This document shows, piece after piece, positions 7,521 through 16,432 of a stretch of 44,357 bases of DNA; position 1 is the stretch's first letter, and each line of letters begins with the position of its first letter. The DNA lies in assembly GCA_964492615.1 (NCBI GenBank), contig CAZBKZ010000022.1:1-44357 (forward strand), written 5' to 3'. The position numbers and the translations under genes were made by a program. This stretch comes from JAABTH01 sp964492615 (GTDB lineage Bacteria > Bacillota > Dethiobacteria > DTU022). The notes beneath the pieces were generated by a model. It did no database searches. It had not been told where the DNA came from and saw nothing but the letters and a program-made list of their open reading frames with translations.

Positions 7521-7594
7521 TGTTCTTATAAGAGATAACAGCTAATTATTAAGGGCCTTATGTGGTTAAATAAAACATAAAGAAAGGTGAGAAA

Positions 7595-8362
7595 ATGTTA
7601 TTTAAAAGCAAAAGGTTATACATTGCTGCAGTATTGATGATTTTGCTCGGTTGTTTTGTATTTATTATTGGATGTGAATCACAGGCAGAGGAGCTAGATC
7701 TTTTTGTAGCAGCCGGCTTGAAAAAGCCGATGGACGAGGTAATCGCAATTTTCAAAGAAGAAACTGGCGTAGAAGTAATCCCTAACTTCGGTCCGTCTGG
7801 TGGTCTCTACACTCAAATTGAGGAAGATCAACCCTGTGATTTATATTTTTCCGCAGACTGGTCCTATATAGAAAAACTGGAAGAGTCTGATCGGGTAGCT
7901 GTAGCAGAAAAATTCCTGCTTGATCATGAAGTTTTAGTTGTTTCTGAATCAGGACAGGGTAAGGTTACCTGTTTTGAGGATTTACTTAAACCTGGTATTG
8001 CGGTTGGTATATGTGAGCCGACTGCCCCCGGTGGTTTTTACGCAGAAACAGCATTAAAAAGCATGGGTCTATGGGATGATTTGGTTGCTTCCGGAAACCT
8101 GAAGGCACGTCCTTCTACGGTAAACCAGTTGGCTTTAATGATTGAGGAAGATGAACTGGATGCTGGTTTGAATTACAGCAGTGTCACTAACCTTAACAAT
8201 CAAATAATTGTGGAAACTGTACCTCTTGAGCATACAGGAGATATTATTTTTGGAGCCTCAATCATAAAAGGCGGGAATGAAGACTTAGCTCAAAGGTTCT
8301 TGGAAATAGCGTTTGAACATATTGATGAATTTACTGTTTACGGGTGGTTACCGTGCGAATGA
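7595..8362 (+). CDS. Molybdate/tungstate-binding lipoprotein of an ABC transporter
   Basis: The 255-residue protein is a ModA/TupA-like oxyanion-binding protein. The lipoprotein signal ends in IIGC with Cys27 as the lipid anchor, and the mature part starts with LDLFVAAGLKKPMDEV, matching the FAAASL start of ModA. GPSGGLYTQIEE and CDLYFSADWS follow as in the family. It would capture the oxyanion outside the membrane and hand it to the permease encoded next. The ATG at 7595 has AAAGGTGAG just before it. The TGA stop overlaps the permease ATG (ATGA). The riboswitch upstream supports a molybdopterin-type metal supply role. Molybdate and tungstate binders cannot be told apart here. Confidence 0.85.
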   Translation: MLFKSKRLYIAAVLMILLGCFVFIIGCESQAEELDLFVAAGLKKPMDEVIAIFKEETGVEVIPNFGPSGGLYTQIEEDQPCDLYFSADWSYIEKLEESDRVAVAEKFLLDHEVLVVSESGQGKVTCFEDLLKPGIAVGICEPTAPGGFYAETALKSMGLWDDLVASGNLKARPSTVNQLALMIEEDELDAGLNYSSVTNLNNQIIVETVPLEHTGDIIFGASIIKGGNEDLAQRFLEIAFEHIDEFTVYGWLPCE

Positions 8363-9141
8363 TTAGTAATAAAAATTTAATTGATGTCTTATTTGTACCT
8401 TTGTTTGCACTTTTTGTAGTGTATCCATTGGCGGCCCTGCTGGGCCGCCTTTCCCTCGAAGGTATGACAGTGACCTTTGCGGATTTATTTTTTTGGCAGA
8501 GCTTAAAAAACACCTTAATTGCTGCCCTGGCAGCTTCACTGATGAGTCTGCTTCTGGCACTCGGTTTTGGTTACTATCATTTGTTTGGAAGGAACACTCT
8601 TGTCTACCGGATTGCAAATCTGATGAATGACCTGCCTATTGCAATACCCCATACTGTTGCCGGACTCGCTCTGTTACTGGCGTTTGGACGGAATTCTTTT
8701 GGGTTTGTTGGCAGGACTGGCCTTGCTTTTACCCTGGTGGCTGTTGTACTGGCCATGTTTTTTGTTTCCTATCCTCTTGCCGCACGAACCATTGCGTCTG
8801 GTGTAGATCAGATTGATCCTGAGATGGTAGCAGTAGCAAGAACACTGGGCGATATTCCATATAAAGCTTATTTGAGAGTTGTAATTCCTGCTTTGGGAGA
8901 AGCACTTTTTTCAGGCTTTGTTTTAAGTTATGCCCGTTCATTGAGTGAATTTGCTGCAGTAGCCATGTTTGGAGGTAATGTCCCCGGATCTACCCAGGTT
9001 CTGGCTTCTTATGTTTTTAGCAAGGTAGAAGAAGGAGAACTGGGGATGGCTATTACTGCCAGCGCAGTATGCATAGCTATTTCAGCAATCCTGGTGACAA
9101 TTCTTAGCCTGGTTAACCATCGGAGGTTGAAAAATGCTTGA
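8359..9141 (+). CDS. Molybdate/tungstate ABC transporter permease
   Basis: This is an integral membrane permease of the ModB/TupB type, about 260 residues, with several hydrophobic helices (VLFVPLFALFVVYP at the start) and the cytoplasmic EAA-type loop VARTLGDIPYKAYLRVVIP that contacts the ATPase. I place the start at ATG 8359 because it overlaps the upstream TGA (ATGA); in-frame GTG codons at 8344 and 8353 are alternatives. It ends 8 bases inside the ATPase gene. Two copies would form the membrane channel. Confidence 0.87.
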   Translation: MISNKNLIDVLFVPLFALFVVYPLAALLGRLSLEGMTVTFADLFFWQSLKNTLIAALAASLMSLLLALGFGYYHLFGRNTLVYRIANLMNDLPIAIPHTVAGLALLLAFGRNSFGFVGRTGLAFTLVAVVLAMFFVSYPLAARTIASGVDQIDPEMVAVARTLGDIPYKAYLRVVIPALGEALFSGFVLSYARSLSEFAAVAMFGGNVPGSTQVLASYVFSKVEEGELGMAITASAVCIAISAILVTILSLVNHRRLKNA

Positions 9142-9841
9142 GTTTAATAATATTAGTAAGTGTTTCACTGACCAACCCGTGCTTTGCGGTGTTTCAATGA
9201 AAATGAAAACGGGGATAAAAGTCATCATAGGTATTAATGGGAGCGGGAAAACCACCCTGCTAAGAATTATTGCTGGTATTATTACCAGGGATTCCGGAAA
9301 AGTTTTTATTAATAACCGTAATGTTACAGACTTGTCTCCTGAACAAAGAAATCTTGGCTATGTCCCACAACATCCGGCACTCTTTAATCATTTAAGCGCC
9401 TGGGAGAACATAATTTATGCCACTAAAAACAGGCGGGGTTCAGTAGAAACTGGAAAGAAAATGGTGGAAATGCTTGGTTTGCAAGAGGTTTTATCTAAAA
9501 AGCCGAAAGAGTTGAGCGGTGGCTATCGCAGCAGGGTTTCTTTAGCTCGCGCCTTAACTTCGGAGCCAGATGTAATGCTATTGGATGAGCCTCTAAGTGA
9601 TATTGATGCTTCTACAAAAGAAAAGCTTTGGCCGGAGTTTCGCCGGATTTTGGATCACAATAATATACCATCAATATATGTTACCCATGATATTTATGAA
9701 GCAAAATTAATTGGTGATTCTTTTGCAGCTATGGTTAAAGGAAAGCTGGTAGCAGTTGATTCAGCTGAAGAGGCCTTTAATACAATTAAAGAAAGCTACC
9801 TGAATAGCAATCTTTTATCTGGAATCGCAGTGCAAAATTAA
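9134..9841 (+). CDS. Molybdate/tungstate ABC transporter ATPase
   Basis: The 235 residues form a complete ABC ATPase: Walker A GINGSGKTT, Q-loop region VPQHPALF, signature LSGGYRSRVSLARAL, Walker B VMLLDEPLSDID and the switch His in THD. It stops soon after the nucleotide-binding domain and lacks the C-terminal molybdate-sensing MOP domain of ModC, so control by substrate is left to the riboswitch. ATG 9134 overlaps the permease stop by 8 bases. A terminator follows at 9880, so the operon ends here. Confidence 0.9.
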   Translation: MLEFNNISKCFTDQPVLCGVSMKMKTGIKVIIGINGSGKTTLLRIIAGIITRDSGKVFINNRNVTDLSPEQRNLGYVPQHPALFNHLSAWENIIYATKNRRGSVETGKKMVEMLGLQEVLSKKPKELSGGYRSRVSLARALTSEPDVMLLDEPLSDIDASTKEKLWPEFRRILDHNNIPSIYVTHDIYEAKLIGDSFAAMVKGKLVAVDSAEEAFNTIKESYLNSNLLSGIAVQN

Positions 9842-9879
9842 CTTCTCTTTGTATATAATAAATGCAGATCTGTATTTCG

Positions 9880-9906
9880 GCCCCCTGAACAATATGGGGG
9901 CTTTCT
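9880..9906 (+). terminator. Terminator after the Mo/W transporter operon
   Basis: GCCCCC (9880-9885) and GGGGGC (9896-9901) make a perfect six-base GC stem with a 10-base loop, followed by TTTCT. The U-run is short but the location, 40 bases after the ATPase stop, fits. Confidence 0.65.
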
Positions 9907-10043
9907 CCATTCCCATTTGCCTTATTTCAACTTCTAGCTACTGCAGGATTATGAGGTTTTCCACAGAAATAAAATCGTAGCGGTAAATTTTTATCTGGAT
10001 GAACCTCGGATCATTAAGTAATTTCTATTTTAGGAGTGGTGGA

Positions 10044-11714
10044 ATGCTGATTGGTATAGATGTGGGCGGTACTTATACCGACGGAGTTCTTTACGACGGG
10101 GGCAGTATCTTGGAAATGGTCAAGCACCCCACTGTGGAGGACAACCTGGAAAGCTCCATCTTATCTGTTCTCGATGAGCTGCTCAGGAATAGAGCGGTCA
10201 GCGACCTGGAGCGGGTTGTTTTCAGCACCACACTGGTAACGAATCTAATAGCCGGCGGTAAAGGTGACCAGGTGGCCATGATTCTGATCCCCGGTCCGGG
10301 TTTAAATATTAAGCAGCTTAATTTTTTTCCCGGGGCCTACCTGGCCGGGGGCGCTATCGATTTTCACGGGCGTATTACCGAACCGCTCGACCAGGATCAG
10401 TTAATTGAGATCGGCAGGCAAATCACAGGAGCAGGTTTTAAAAGGGTGGCGGTAATCGGTAAGTTTTCAAACCGTAACAACAGCCATGAGCGCCGGGTGG
10501 GCGAAATACTGCAGGAGAAATACCCTCACCTGGAGGTGGTCAGGGGTTATGAGGTATCCGGGGAGCTTAACTTTTTACGCCGGGCGGCAACCACCTACTA
10601 TACCGCGGTTACCAGGGATAAATGGTCTTTTTTCGCTAAAGAAATGCAAAATGCACTTCGCCGGCGAGGCATTGAAGCCCCGGTAAATATTCTGAAAGCC
10701 GACGGGGGAACGATGCCGCTGGAAGTATCGCTGCAGTATCCCTGCGAAACGGTTTTTTCAGGTCCTGCTGCCAGCGTTATGGGCGCTTTTGCCCTGACCA
10801 TGGATAACCGGACCTCGGTGGTGGTTGATATTGGAGGTACGACCTCCGACCTGGCTCTTATCCTGGAAGGGAAACCGCTTTACGCATCAAGCGGGGCTGA
10901 AATCGGCGGTTACTATACCAATGTTCATGCTTTTGCCGTGCGCTCTATTGCGCTGGGCGGTGACAGCGCTGTCCGTTTGCAGAAAGGCCGGATCAGCATC
11001 GGCCCGGAACGCCTCGGCCCAGCAGCCTGTTTCGGTGGGCCGGCAGCCACCCCGACTGATGCTTATAATCTGCTGGAAGGTGGCAAAATCGGCTCACCCG
11101 AGCTTTCCAGCCAAGCCCTGGAAGAAATTGCAACCCGGGCCGGGGTACCTGTGCAGGAGCTGGCCCGGGAAATAGTAGATCAGGTTAACGATAGGCTGGA
11201 GGCAAGTATTAATGATATGTTTAAAAGGTGGGAAGAGGAACCGGCCTATAAAGTATGGGAACTGGTTAACAAGCGCCCGGTAAAAGCAGAACGGGTGATC
11301 GGCATCGGCGCGGCAGCCGGCGCATTTATTCCATCCCTCGCCGGGCGGTTTGATTGTGAAGCCGTGGTGCACCGTTGTGCGTCAGTAGCTAATGCACTGG
11401 GGGCGGCTGTTTCCCGCCCGACCTTCTCCTTGCAGCTGCATGCCGACACCAGGCAGCAGAGATATCAGTTGAACAGCGGGGGCTTGGGCGGTGAGTTTAA
11501 GGCTGATCGACTGACTGAAGCTAAAGCCCTGGCCCTGGCCGGCTTGCAGGAAATTGCCGCTAAACGGGGTTTAGGGCAGTATGCCGACCGCTACGAGTAT
11601 TTTCTGGAAGAACAGTTTAATATGGTCAGCGGCTGGTCAACCACCGGCAAGCTTTTTGACGTGGGAATCCAAATTGCCCCGGGCGTGATCGATGAATTCG
11701 AAGGGGTGCAGTGA
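10044..11714 (+). CDS. Hydantoinase/oxoprolinase-family protein (HyuA-like)
   Basis: The 556-residue product has the ASKHA fold of the hydantoinase A/oxoprolinase family, ATP-dependent openers of cyclic amides and related enzymes. Nucleotide-binding motifs are IGIDVGGTYTDGVLYDGG at the start, VVVDIGGTTSDLALI in the middle and VIGIGAAAGAF near the end. It is shorter than classical HyuA (about 680 to 700). I use ATG 10044 because AGGAG sits 7 bases before it; an upstream in-frame ATG at 9999 adds 15 residues that do not resemble the family. The stop overlaps the next gene (TGATG), so the two are a coupled pair. The substrate is unknown, and no HyuB gene is nearby. Confidence 0.82.
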   Translation: MLIGIDVGGTYTDGVLYDGGSILEMVKHPTVEDNLESSILSVLDELLRNRAVSDLERVVFSTTLVTNLIAGGKGDQVAMILIPGPGLNIKQLNFFPGAYLAGGAIDFHGRITEPLDQDQLIEIGRQITGAGFKRVAVIGKFSNRNNSHERRVGEILQEKYPHLEVVRGYEVSGELNFLRRAATTYYTAVTRDKWSFFAKEMQNALRRRGIEAPVNILKADGGTMPLEVSLQYPCETVFSGPAASVMGAFALTMDNRTSVVVDIGGTTSDLALILEGKPLYASSGAEIGGYYTNVHAFAVRSIALGGDSAVRLQKGRISIGPERLGPAACFGGPAATPTDAYNLLEGGKIGSPELSSQALEEIATRAGVPVQELAREIVDQVNDRLEASINDMFKRWEEEPAYKVWELVNKRPVKAERVIGIGAAAGAFIPSLAGRFDCEAVVHRCASVANALGAAVSRPTFSLQLHADTRQQRYQLNSGGLGGEFKADRLTEAKALALAGLQEIAAKRGLGQYADRYEYFLEEQFNMVSGWSTTGKLFDVGIQIAPGVIDEFEGVQ

Positions 11715-13120
11715 TGGATGACCCGGGGGGAGGTTTACAGAAGATGTGCGGTAATGAAGAGGAAACAGTAAAGCCGACAGGTTTGGTTTTTTTCCCTGCT
11801 TTTGATTGGGCCATATCGCCTACTCACCCGGAAAGGGAGGAGCGGCTGTTATATACACGTGACCAGATTTTCGAGGAAGGGATCATGGATTTACCGCAGA
11901 TTCGTCAGTACCAGCCCCGCCTGGCCGGTAACAGGGATATTGCCCGGGTGCATTTTTGCGTGCCTAATATTGAAGCGCAGGCAACGGAAGCGCACCGTAT
12001 TGCTGCCGGTGGAGCACTGGTGATTGCTGACGCGCTGATGCAGGGTGTAATTAAGAATGGTTTTGCCCTGGTCAGGCCGCCGGGGCACCATGCCATGCGG
12101 GTTGTGCATGGTAACCGCGGTTTTTGTAACATCAACAATGAGCCGGTGATGGTTGAATACCTGCGCCGGCAGTACGGGTTGAAACGGATTGCCATAGTTG
12201 ATACCGATGTGCATCATGGCGACGGAACCCAGGATATTTACTGGCATGACCCCGATGTGCTTTTTATCTCTTTCCATCAGGACGGCCGGACTTTATACCC
12301 GGGCAGCGGCTTTGTTGATGAAAGCGGAGGGCCACTGGCTCGCGGCACCACTTTAAACGTGCCGCTGCCGCCGGGAACAACCGACCAGGGTATCATGTAT
12401 GTTTTGGAAGAGCTTGTGCTGCCCGTGCTGGAGGAATTTCAGCCCGATCTGGTGATCAATTCTGCCGGGCAGGATAATCATTACAGCGATCCACTGGCCA
12501 ATATGAAGTTTTCAGCCCGCGGTTATGCTGTGCTGAACGAAAGGCTGGCTCCATACATTGCCGTGCTGGAGGGCGGCTATTCAATTGAAACTGCCCTGCC
12601 TTATGTTAATATGGGTATCATTATGGCCATGGCCGGGATCGATTACTCTAACTTGTATGAACCCGATTACCACAAACAACAATTCAGGGAAGATCCCCGC
12701 ATCAAGGATCAACTGGAGCACGTAGTTGGTGAATTAAAAAGTATCTTCCTTCACCGTTATGAGCTGGCTGAAGAAACCCGCCAAACCCTTGGCCCGATGG
12801 CACGCAGGCAGCGCCGCATTTTCTATGATACAGACCAGATTGACGAAAACCAGGTTGAATCTTTAAAGATATGTCCAAACTGCCCGGGTTACCTGGCCAT
12901 CAGTTCGCAGGCTGCCGGCAGCAGGGGGCGTTACAACATATATTGCATCGTTATCCCCCCGCAGGGCTGCCCCAACTGCCGGGACGAAGCTTATGCCCTA
13001 TATGATGCGGTGCGCAAACAACCCCCGGATGCTTACCATTTTCTCTACCTGCAGGACAGGGTAGCTGATGAATACCGGCAGTTTGATTACAGCAGCCGGG
13101 AAGAGATTTTGATTGATTAG
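11714..13120 (+). CDS. Histone-deacetylase-like amidohydrolase with C-terminal Cys cluster
   Basis: This protein (about 468 residues) belongs to the zinc-dependent HDAC/AcuC/acetylpolyamine amidohydrolase superfamily, which removes acetyl or acyl groups from amines. Visible catalytic parts are the His pair in RPPGHHAM (125-126), zinc ligands Asp165 and His167 in DTDVHHGDG, Asp254 in AGQDNHYSDPL, and the transition-state Tyr289 in LEGGYS. After the roughly 360-residue enzyme comes an extra segment with two CPNC motifs about 35 residues apart, a likely small zinc ribbon. The start overlaps the HyuA-like stop (TGATG). An in-frame ATG at 11744 with a stronger GGGGAGG site 10 bases upstream is an equally good start. 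Partnership with the HyuA-like gene suggests joint breakdown of an N-acyl or cyclic amide compound. Confidence 0.83.
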   Translation: MDDPGGGLQKMCGNEEETVKPTGLVFFPAFDWAISPTHPEREERLLYTRDQIFEEGIMDLPQIRQYQPRLAGNRDIARVHFCVPNIEAQATEAHRIAAGGALVIADALMQGVIKNGFALVRPPGHHAMRVVHGNRGFCNINNEPVMVEYLRRQYGLKRIAIVDTDVHHGDGTQDIYWHDPDVLFISFHQDGRTLYPGSGFVDESGGPLARGTTLNVPLPPGTTDQGIMYVLEELVLPVLEEFQPDLVINSAGQDNHYSDPLANMKFSARGYAVLNERLAPYIAVLEGGYSIETALPYVNMGIIMAMAGIDYSNLYEPDYHKQQFREDPRIKDQLEHVVGELKSIFLHRYELAEETRQTLGPMARRQRRIFYDTDQIDENQVESLKICPNCPGYLAISSQAAGSRGRYNIYCIVIPPQGCPNCRDEAYALYDAVRKQPPDAYHFLYLQDRVADEYRQFDYSSREEILID

Positions 13121-13206
13121 TATTTTTCCCCCTGACCGGGCACAGCCCTCTACCTTTAGTCGCTTAACTCACAATCAAGCCTATATTAAAAATATTTAAA
13201 AATAAC

Positions 13207-13235
13207 TTGACATCAGGAAACCGGTTTCCTATAAT
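13207..13235 (+). promoter_or_regulatory. Promoter with LacI-type operator in its spacer
   Basis: A perfect TTGACA (13207-13212), 17-base spacer and perfect TATAAT (13230-13235) lie 25 bases before the LacI-family gene. The spacer contains the 14-base perfect palindrome GGAAACCGGTTTCC (13216-13229), the form expected of a LacI-family operator with a central CG. A repressor bound here would block RNA polymerase directly, so the regulator should control itself and the sugar operon. Confidence 0.88.
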
Positions 13236-13260
13236 GAATTGTACAGGAGGTCGATTCCTG

Positions 13261-14262
13261 ATGGCGGTAACGATTACCCAGGTAGCCCAAAAAGCTGGAG
13301 TATCAAAAGCAACCGTTTCCAGGGTATTAAACGACTCCAAACCGGTAAGCCCGGAAACCCGCATAAGAGTTCTCGAAGCTATTGAAGATCTTGATTTTAA
13401 ACCCAATCCAACAGCAAGAAGCTTGGTTTACAAAAAGAGCAAAACAATCGGTGTGGTAGTGACCGATATTGATAATTTATTTGTTTCGGTGCTGGTAAAA
13501 GGCATTGAAGATGTTGCTTACAGTAAAGGTTATAACCTGATTATCAGTAATTCGCTCGGTTCGGCTGAAAAAGAGGTTGAACTGCTGGTAATGTTAAATG
13601 ATAAGTTAGTCGATGGAATTATTTTTTTAACATCCCGGCTGCACAAGGAACATAAAGCTTTTTTCAGGAAATCTTCCATTCCCATATCCCTGGTTAATGT
13701 TAGTTATAACGGCCGGAACTTAATCAACATCCGCATTGACCACCGCAAGGCTGCATATGATATGACCGCATATTTTCTAAAGAAAAGCTACACCAGGGTC
13801 GGGATGATTCAGGCTTCACTTGAAGACCATTTTACCGGAAAAGAGAGGTTTCTCGGCTACAGGCAGGCACTGGAAAGGTTTGGCGTGCCTTATGATGAAA
13901 ACCTGGTTAAAACAGGTTCTTTAACCGCTGCCGATGGTTACAGGATTGGCCGGGAGATAGTTAATGAAGATCTGCAGTTGGAAGCGCTTTTTGTTGCCTG
14001 TGACCTGATGGCTTTTGGAGCGATGAAAGCTTTTCTGGATCAGGGACTGAAAATTCCCGGGGATATCGAAGTGGCCGGTTTTGATGATGTGCCCATGTCG
14101 TCTTACTACCATCCCGCCCTGACAACGGTGCGTCAGCCGATAATTGAAATGGGTTCCAAGGCGGCGGGAATGCTGATCAGGCTGATTGAGGGGAAAGCGC
14201 TGGAGCGCTGGGAGGTTGTACTGCCTCATGAAGTAGTGCTCAGGGAGAGCACTGCCGGGTAG
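13261..14262 (+). CDS. LacI-family transcriptional regulator of the alpha-glucoside operon
   Basis: The 333-residue protein has an N-terminal helix-turn-helix (ITQVAQKAGVSKATVSRVLN), the hinge helix NPTARSLV that reads the centre of the operator, and a periplasmic-binding-protein-like sugar domain ending in the typical EVAGFDDVPMSSY...TTVRQP segment. I place the start at ATG 13261, with AGGAGG ten bases upstream; the frame is open further up but that part is the promoter. It is the first gene of the operon and should repress it until a sugar or sugar phosphate binds. Its operator is predicted inside its own promoter. Confidence 0.93.
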   Translation: MAVTITQVAQKAGVSKATVSRVLNDSKPVSPETRIRVLEAIEDLDFKPNPTARSLVYKKSKTIGVVVTDIDNLFVSVLVKGIEDVAYSKGYNLIISNSLGSAEKEVELLVMLNDKLVDGIIFLTSRLHKEHKAFFRKSSIPISLVNVSYNGRNLINIRIDHRKAAYDMTAYFLKKSYTRVGMIQASLEDHFTGKERFLGYRQALERFGVPYDENLVKTGSLTAADGYRIGREIVNEDLQLEALFVACDLMAFGAMKAFLDQGLKIPGDIEVAGFDDVPMSSYYHPALTTVRQPIIEMGSKAAGMLIRLIEGKALERWEVVLPHEVVLRESTAG

Positions 14263-14295
14263 AGTATTTTACAGCCGGGTTAAGCAAAGTGGAGA

Positions 14296-14323
14296 TTGCA
14301 ATATTGCCCGGTATGATTATATT
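14296..14323 (+). promoter_or_regulatory. Possible second promoter before the transporter genes
   Basis: TTGCAA (14296-14301), a 16-base spacer and TATATT (14318-14323) lie in the 88-base gap between the regulator and the first permease. No copy of the 14-base operator is present here. It may give extra transcription of the transport genes, but a single transcript from 13207 would also serve. Confidence 0.35.
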
Positions 14324-14350
14324 CACAACTCTATTGAAGGAGGGGAACAG

Positions 14351-15466
14351 GTGGCTGCAAACAATAGTAATACCTCTAAAAAAGAGGGGTACTTTTCCCG
14401 GAAGCCAAAGCTGTCGAACCTGGCCAGGCGTGAAGAAAAGCTGGCTTTAAAACTCCTATTACCTGCCCTGATTATAATCACATTAATTGCTTTTTACCCC
14501 CTTGCCCAGGTATTCTACACTAGTTTTACGGACCGGGTTTTTGCCAGCGGCCAGGAAACAAACTTTGTCGGTTTCGATAATTACCGGCGGCTGCTCAGCA
14601 TGAACATCACCGAACTTGAACCGCTGGTTGACGAAGTGTCGGGTGAACGGTTACTTGATCCCGAGACGGGGAAACAGCTTTTCGAGCGGCCTATTGATGT
14701 GCTGCCGCGTGAACCGATCCGCTACCGCGAGTTGAACCAGTTTAACCTCTTTGGCAAGCGTTATGTGCTGGGAGCAACAGATCCCAATTTTATTGAAGCA
14801 GTGAAAAATACAGTTGTATTTACAGTTATATCTGTATTTATAGAGCTTATCCTGGGCCTGGCCATTGCCCTGGTGGTGAACAGCAAGTTTGCCTTCCGGG
14901 GAGCAATGCGCGCTGCAATGCTGGTGCCTTGGGCGGTAATTACGGTTGTTTCAGCCCGCATGTGGGAGTGGATGCTGGCCCCGAGCCGGGTTGGTATGTT
15001 CAACTCATTTTTAGATTGGCTCGGTGTAATCGACAGACCCATTGCTTTTTTGGCTGCCGGAGGCTTCCAGCTTCCCGCCCTGATTGCCGTTGATGTATGG
15101 AAAACAACTCCCTTTATGGCCTTGCTCTTATTGGCAGGATTGCAAACCATGCCCGAAGACATATTTGAAGCGGCTGAAATTGACGGCGCCGGTAAGATCA
15201 GACAGTTCTTTGCCATCACCCTGCCCCTTTTAAAGCCGGCCATGGTGGTTGCCCTTATCTTCCGCACCCTAGATGCGCTGCGGGTTTTTGATATTTTCCA
15301 GGTTATGCTTGGCAGCAGCACCTATTCCATGGCCAGTTATAACTATTTTCAACTGATCGGAAACAGGAATATGGGGCTGGCCTCAGCAATCGGAGTAATT
15401 ATATTTATCTTTATCTTCATTTTTGCCATATCGTATATGAAGATGATGGGAGTTGATGAAGAATGA
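14351..15466 (+). CDS. Sugar ABC transporter permease, MalF-type
   Basis: The 371 residues form a MalF/UgpA-like inner-membrane permease of the CUT1 carbohydrate importers. A cytoplasmic basic N-terminus of about 35 residues precedes the first membrane helix (LLLPALIIITLIAFYPLAQV). An unusually long extracytoplasmic insert of some 75 residues (including SGERLLDPETGKQLFE) separates helix 1 from the transporter core. The EAA loop reads EAAEIDGAGKIRQFFAITLP. The start is GTG 14351 with GGAGGGG six bases upstream. Its stop overlaps the partner permease start (ATGA). Confidence 0.9.
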   Translation: MAANNSNTSKKEGYFSRKPKLSNLARREEKLALKLLLPALIIITLIAFYPLAQVFYTSFTDRVFASGQETNFVGFDNYRRLLSMNITELEPLVDEVSGERLLDPETGKQLFERPIDVLPREPIRYRELNQFNLFGKRYVLGATDPNFIEAVKNTVVFTVISVFIELILGLAIALVVNSKFAFRGAMRAAMLVPWAVITVVSARMWEWMLAPSRVGMFNSFLDWLGVIDRPIAFLAAGGFQLPALIAVDVWKTTPFMALLLLAGLQTMPEDIFEAAEIDGAGKIRQFFAITLPLLKPAMVVALIFRTLDALRVFDIFQVMLGSSTYSMASYNYFQLIGNRNMGLASAIGVIIFIFIFIFAISYMKMMGVDEE

Positions 15467-16335
15467 AAAAACGCGCAGGTTTCTTCGCTCTCTTTAAAAA
15501 AACAGGTTTCTACCTTGTTATATTTGTTATCCTGGTTTACCTGCTCTTTCCTTTTTACTGGGCGGTCAACTCTTCCCTTAAAACTGAGGCTCAGCTTTTC
15601 ATGACCCCGGCAACTTCAGTGCCGCGGGATCCCGCAACGCTGGAATTTGCCCCAACTCTGCAGAACTATGCGACCGTGCTTCAGGATAACCAGTTCTTAA
15701 GGGGGTTGGTAAACAGCACAGTGGTTGCCACGGCGACCACTGCCCTGGCGCTGGTAGCCGGTTCATTTGCCGCCTTTGCCCTTGGAAAGCTGAGGTTTCG
15801 CGGGCGAAAGCCGGCGCTTTACCTGATCCTGGCCATGACCATGTTCCCCCAGGTAACAGTTCTGGCTGGGCTTTATGCGGTAATTTCCGCCCTGGGGCTC
15901 TCGGCCAGGGTGAGTATGGTTTTTTCTTACATGCTCTTTACTTTGCCCTTTACCACCTGGGTTCTTACTTCATTTTTCAAGGGTTTGCCCGATGCCCTGA
16001 TGGAATCTGCGCAGGTTGACGGGGCTACGCCGTTTCAGACCTTTCGCAGGATACTACTGCCTTTAACGGCGCCTGCGCTTGTTACCACCGGGCTGCTGGC
16101 TTTTATTGCCGCCTGGAACGAGTACCTCTTTGCGCTTACTTTTACCTCTATTGACCCTACAGCCAGAACTGTTCCGGTGGCGATTGCCTATTTCTCCGGG
16201 GCTGTTGCCCGCCAGGAACCATTTGGCGAGATCATGGCAGCAGCCTGCCTGGTTACCGTACCCCTGGTGGTATTGGTATTAATCTTCCAGAGGCGTATAG
16301 TTGCCGGGCTTACCGCCGGAGCGGTTAAGGGGTAA
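15463..16335 (+). CDS. Sugar ABC transporter permease, MalG-type
   Basis: This 290-residue MalG/UgpE-like permease pairs with the MalF-type protein to form the membrane channel of the importer. It has six predicted helices and the EAA loop ESAQVDGATPFQTFRRILLP that docks on the ATPase. ATG 15463 overlaps the previous stop by 4 bases, showing translational coupling and fixing the start. The binding lipoprotein follows after about 100 bases. Confidence 0.92.
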   Translation: MKKRAGFFALFKKTGFYLVIFVILVYLLFPFYWAVNSSLKTEAQLFMTPATSVPRDPATLEFAPTLQNYATVLQDNQFLRGLVNSTVVATATTALALVAGSFAAFALGKLRFRGRKPALYLILAMTMFPQVTVLAGLYAVISALGLSARVSMVFSYMLFTLPFTTWVLTSFFKGLPDALMESAQVDGATPFQTFRRILLPLTAPALVTTGLLAFIAAWNEYLFALTFTSIDPTARTVPVAIAYFSGAVARQEPFGEIMAAACLVTVPLVVLVLIFQRRIVAGLTAGAVKG

Positions 16336-16432
16336 ATGTTTTGTAATATGTTATTTTACAGAAAGGGGGTTGCTTTATAAAAACAAAAACCTGTAACAAA
16401 AATATTTTTATTAAAGAAGAGGAGTGTCTGCG

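Noticed and set aside
14761..15321. 186-codon open frame on the minus strand inside the MalF-type permease gene
   Set aside because: It is antisense to a well-supported gene, has a composition typical of frame shadows and no recognisable domain.
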